The notes beneath the pieces were generated by a model. The model did no database searches. It worked only from the letters and a program-made list of their open reading frames with translations, and was not told the DNA's origin. Below are positions 61,201 to 64,000 of a stretch of DNA of 64,000 bases, in pieces; position 1 is the stretch's first letter; the number at the start of each line of letters is the position of its first letter. The translations under genes and the position numbers were made by a program. Origin of the DNA: Ixodes scapularis (Eukaryota; Arthropoda; Arachnida; Ixodida; Ixodidae); the NCBI RefSeq assembly GCF_016920785.2, contig NW_024609879.1:10665145-10729144 (forward strand), written 5' to 3'.

Positions 61201-64000
61201 ATAGATATTAAAAAAAATATGGTATCGACTTTTACACTACGTAGACGTTAACCGTGGGGGGTCTATAATTAAATAAAAGCTTAGCATCTTCACTCTTTTC
61301 ACTGTAGTTAACTTGCTGAGCCTTAGTCATACGTAACTGTGCTAGACACTAGCGACTGTCATAAAAACAGATATGGGAACCCATTCAACATCTTTCTTTA
61401 AAATAAATTATGAATTTTGTCTTCACCTAAGAATTTCGATATTTGTAAGTCGAGATATACAGCCACAACGCCTTTAGAGGGCGCGGTACCTCTATTTATT
61501 CGTCCGTTTCAGCCACCAGATGGCGCGCGGCTCGAAACGTGGTTGAACGCGCAACTTCTAGATGGCGCCAGTATCGAGATGTGAAAAGGCCCGCGTTATC
61601 CGCTGCGTGAAATAGATCCCGAAATGTGCCGTGTTCTCCCGGCGAAGGAAGTTTCTCCTTCCCTCGCGCGCGCTTGGTATGTACGCGCGTCGCGAGGTGG
61701 CCGAGTCCGGCCTCTGCGCTGTGTGATGCAGTGGGTGGCGCTCGTTTCTGTTCGGAGGTAGGAATAAAAATGCCGGTCCCCTTTTTTATGACGCTCGTTT
61801 CTATAGCTTGTTTTTCTTTTTTTTTATCTCAAGTGACCTACAGTACCGCCTGTTCGAAATCGTCCTTTGCGGTGAGCGATTAAGAGTCAGGTTAGCATTT
61901 TATTTGGGTCAGCACTACACGTTCAATGGAGACCTCGGGCGGCGATGTAAATATGCATTGCTCCCCAAAGTGTGTCCAAGGTGCGCAATGACAATTGGAA
62001 AGAGTATTGAAGGCGCGCGACCGTCGGTTGGTAAAATACGTGCGTTAGGTTCACTTATTAAGTCTAATCATTTTTGCCAACGTCTTTTATCCGTTTCGAC
62101 AAATGACATGGTCGAGTCTATTGATAACCTTAGCTAGATTGGACGTACGAAGTGTCCGGGCTTTAAATAAATTTGCTTCGTTTATGTGAATGAATAACTG
62201 TTTTCTCTTTTCCGTGCTCGGTGCTATGCAAAAATCGCTGACATGTTATGGTAGCTCAGTGTGGCGGCGTTTTGCACGCTGACTCGCTATTGCATTTGCT
62301 GTGCACAATATGTGTTCAGATGGAATGTGCTAAATCGTATTTCCGATCCATATGATAGATTTACTTTGCTACAGTGTTAATTATATTTTCCCGATTTAAA
62401 CTGGTTCGTCCCTGATCTGAGCCTAAGTTCAAATTCGAAGGGCAGACAGACTTAGCGTCGTAACAGCCGTAATGCCGCCCACAAAGAAATTAGTAGCATG
62501 AAAGAAAAACAAAAGGATACGAGGTGGCTCAGTGTTATAGAAGTAATCAGTGTGCAAGGGATGCCATCGTACGTGTTTTTTGTTTTTTTTAACTCTCCGC
62601 ATTGCTGGTAAACGCTCAAGGTACCAGCAAAGACAGCGAGCTGGCGTGAAATTTCCATCGAGCGGAAAACGAGTGTCAATTTTATTTCATCATGCGCTTT
62701 CATTTTGACATGGCTCAAAATGGGCGCCAAATAGTAACAGGTAAGGCAACAAAATTTAGATGTTAGGTCTGGAGAACCGCCATACTCAGCCGTGTTGGGG
62801 GCATCTCTCGCGAGTCAATACGGCAAAGGTATTGCGCGTCGAACTGTACGTGAGAGTTATCCATTTCAGCGAAACCTTGATTTCGCAAAACTATTGTGGC
62901 TCGAGTCGTGGCTTCCAGTACTTGGAAGCCACGAGCGAGAAATAAATGACAGTTGATTTTGAAGGACAATCGCGACGTGGAAACCCATAAAAGAGAGTTC
63001 CAATAAGACGAGAGCTTCCCCTTCTCTTCAAGTGCGTGGGTTACGCTCTCAATCCTGCACCTGTGGTAACACTGCAGGCTCCTAAAATCGCTTTGAAAAC
63101 GTTCCTGATCGCAACAACTTTTTTTTTTTTGTCGAGGCGCTATTTCATTTTTTTTTTCTTTTTGTCTACCTTGATACCCCATGAGCGCAAAAACTACCAT
63201 AAACTAAAAAAAAATAGTGGGCATACAACGACAACGCACCCACTGGGACCCGAGTCAAGGCAAGAACAACTAACTGCTAAAAGGGGAAAAAAATCATGTT
63301 CGCATACACAGACAGAACGCCTCCATCGAAAGAAATGAATCATGCGCATGTTCTGCCAGTCTCGTTGTGCGTCTGTCGAAAGCCACAGAGGAAGACAATC
63401 AGCGCCTACACCACTCCCCTCCCCTCCCCCCCCCCCCCCCCCCACCACCACCCCTAAAAAGAAAAAAAGAAAGGTTTCTTGGGCGCGCGCGCGGTCGCCC
63501 AAGCGATGACCTTGGAAGGGTATGCGATTGTAGCACGTTTGTCCCCCGGTTGTGCCCCTGTCTCAAATGCCACGGTCCGTTTCTCCCAAGTGCCCGTCTT
63601 ATCTTCCCGAGTATCAACTCCGCAGTGATTCTGAATCATTCCGATGCTTTCCAACGTTGCAAAACTGTTAGACGAATATTTGCACAGAAGTATACACTGT
63701 TCGCAGAACTATCTAAGGCGCTAAAATTCAAAAGCGCCGTGTTGGATTCGGGAACTCGTGTAGGTTTAGCTCATTGTTGGAACATTCTTATTCGCTCGAT
63801 GAAATCCACAAAACGTGTAAATATTAGAATGAACTTTCCAGAGAACGATAGTTGTTGTCGGGGTTCCAGGCGACCGGACAGGTCGCAATTATTGGCTGAT
63901 TAAAAATTTTATTTCATAATCACAATCGTATCATCAAGGGCACGCCATTTCCTCATCACTTCTTCTACGAAAAGAGTTGCTGTATTCGTAGCACACACAG
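61201..64000. other. Right-end spacer, no confirmed gene
   Basis: 61380-61760 is GC-rich with 'ccaccagatggcgcgc' and 'agatggcgccag' motifs. 61844-61871 is exon-like (TTTTTTTTTATCTCAAG...CTACAG before it, GCG|GTGAGC after it) and reads YRLFEIVLCG, but at 28 nt this is weak. 62906-62934 is a small hairpin (tcgtggcttcca/tggaagccacga). 63119-63132 and 63154-63163 are T-runs and 63427-63442 is a C-run. ORFs after 63190 are mostly low complexity. Confidence 0.4.

Noticed and set aside
61508..61570. CTCF-type insulator sites (ccaccagatggcgc, agatggcgcc)
   Set aside because: Two short matches without orientation or conservation evidence; too weak to annotate.
63367..63903. 178-codon ORF with proline run
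   Set aside because: Starts in a C-run (63427-63442), has overlapping frames on the other strand, and no domain.

Overview
The window looks like animal nuclear DNA that is almost entirely made of transposable elements. No complete host gene, rRNA, functional tRNA, operon or CRISPR array is visible. The elements are Ty3/gypsy LTR elements, CR1-like, I-clade and L1/Tx1-like LINEs, Penelope-like elements (PLEs), tRNA-derived SINEs and many short inverted-repeat MITEs. Together they point to an arthropod, and the repeat style suggests a tick or other chelicerate. That assignment is inference, because there is no host gene to anchor it.

Layout. 1-351: the 5' part of a minus-strand gene that leaves the window. 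352-3132: AT-rich spacer. 3138-9786: a complete, young LTR element (725-bp LTRs, 5-bp target duplication) whose intact polyprotein has integrase BEFORE reverse transcriptase and a SCAN-like capsid, i.e. a Gmr1-type element. 9792-12230: decayed L1/Tx1-like LINE. 12330-16130: two MITEs in spacer. 16130-21900: an inverted pair of minisatellites (Foldback-like) split by a conventional gypsy element with identical 184-bp LTRs. 22676-23252: a 16-bp tandem repeat and a short FLYWCH-like ORF. 27150-31708: CR1-like LINE with a PHD-finger ORF1. 31740-37302: LINE scraps, hAT-like MITEs with 8-bp target duplications (one carrying a near-perfect PLE palindrome), and another palindromic MITE. 39885-44167: tandem repeats, a PIF-like MITE, a PLE inverted pair carrying a SINE, and a second SINE. 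44414-50309: full-length I-clade LINE with 12-bp target duplication. 50893-57786: a 6.9-kb head-to-head inverted PLE dimer with 14-bp target duplication. 57915-61200: SINEs, MITEs and a LINE remnant. 61210-64000: spacer.

How the parts relate. The elements are independent parasites, and the nesting gives a relative chronology: gypsy inside the Foldback-like pair, PLE inside a hAT MITE, SINE inside a PLE fragment. Three separate PLE insertions (35454-35850, 40722-41344, 50893-57786) share one architecture: two 5'-truncated or tandem copies joined head-to-head, with one 3' end about 30-40 nt longer than the other. This suggests a common integration mechanism.

The most notable observations are the Gmr1-type element with its SCAN-like capsid, the recurrent head-to-head PLE structure, and a hammerhead-like motif just downstream of the PLE stop codon inside a 183-bp-arm palindrome.
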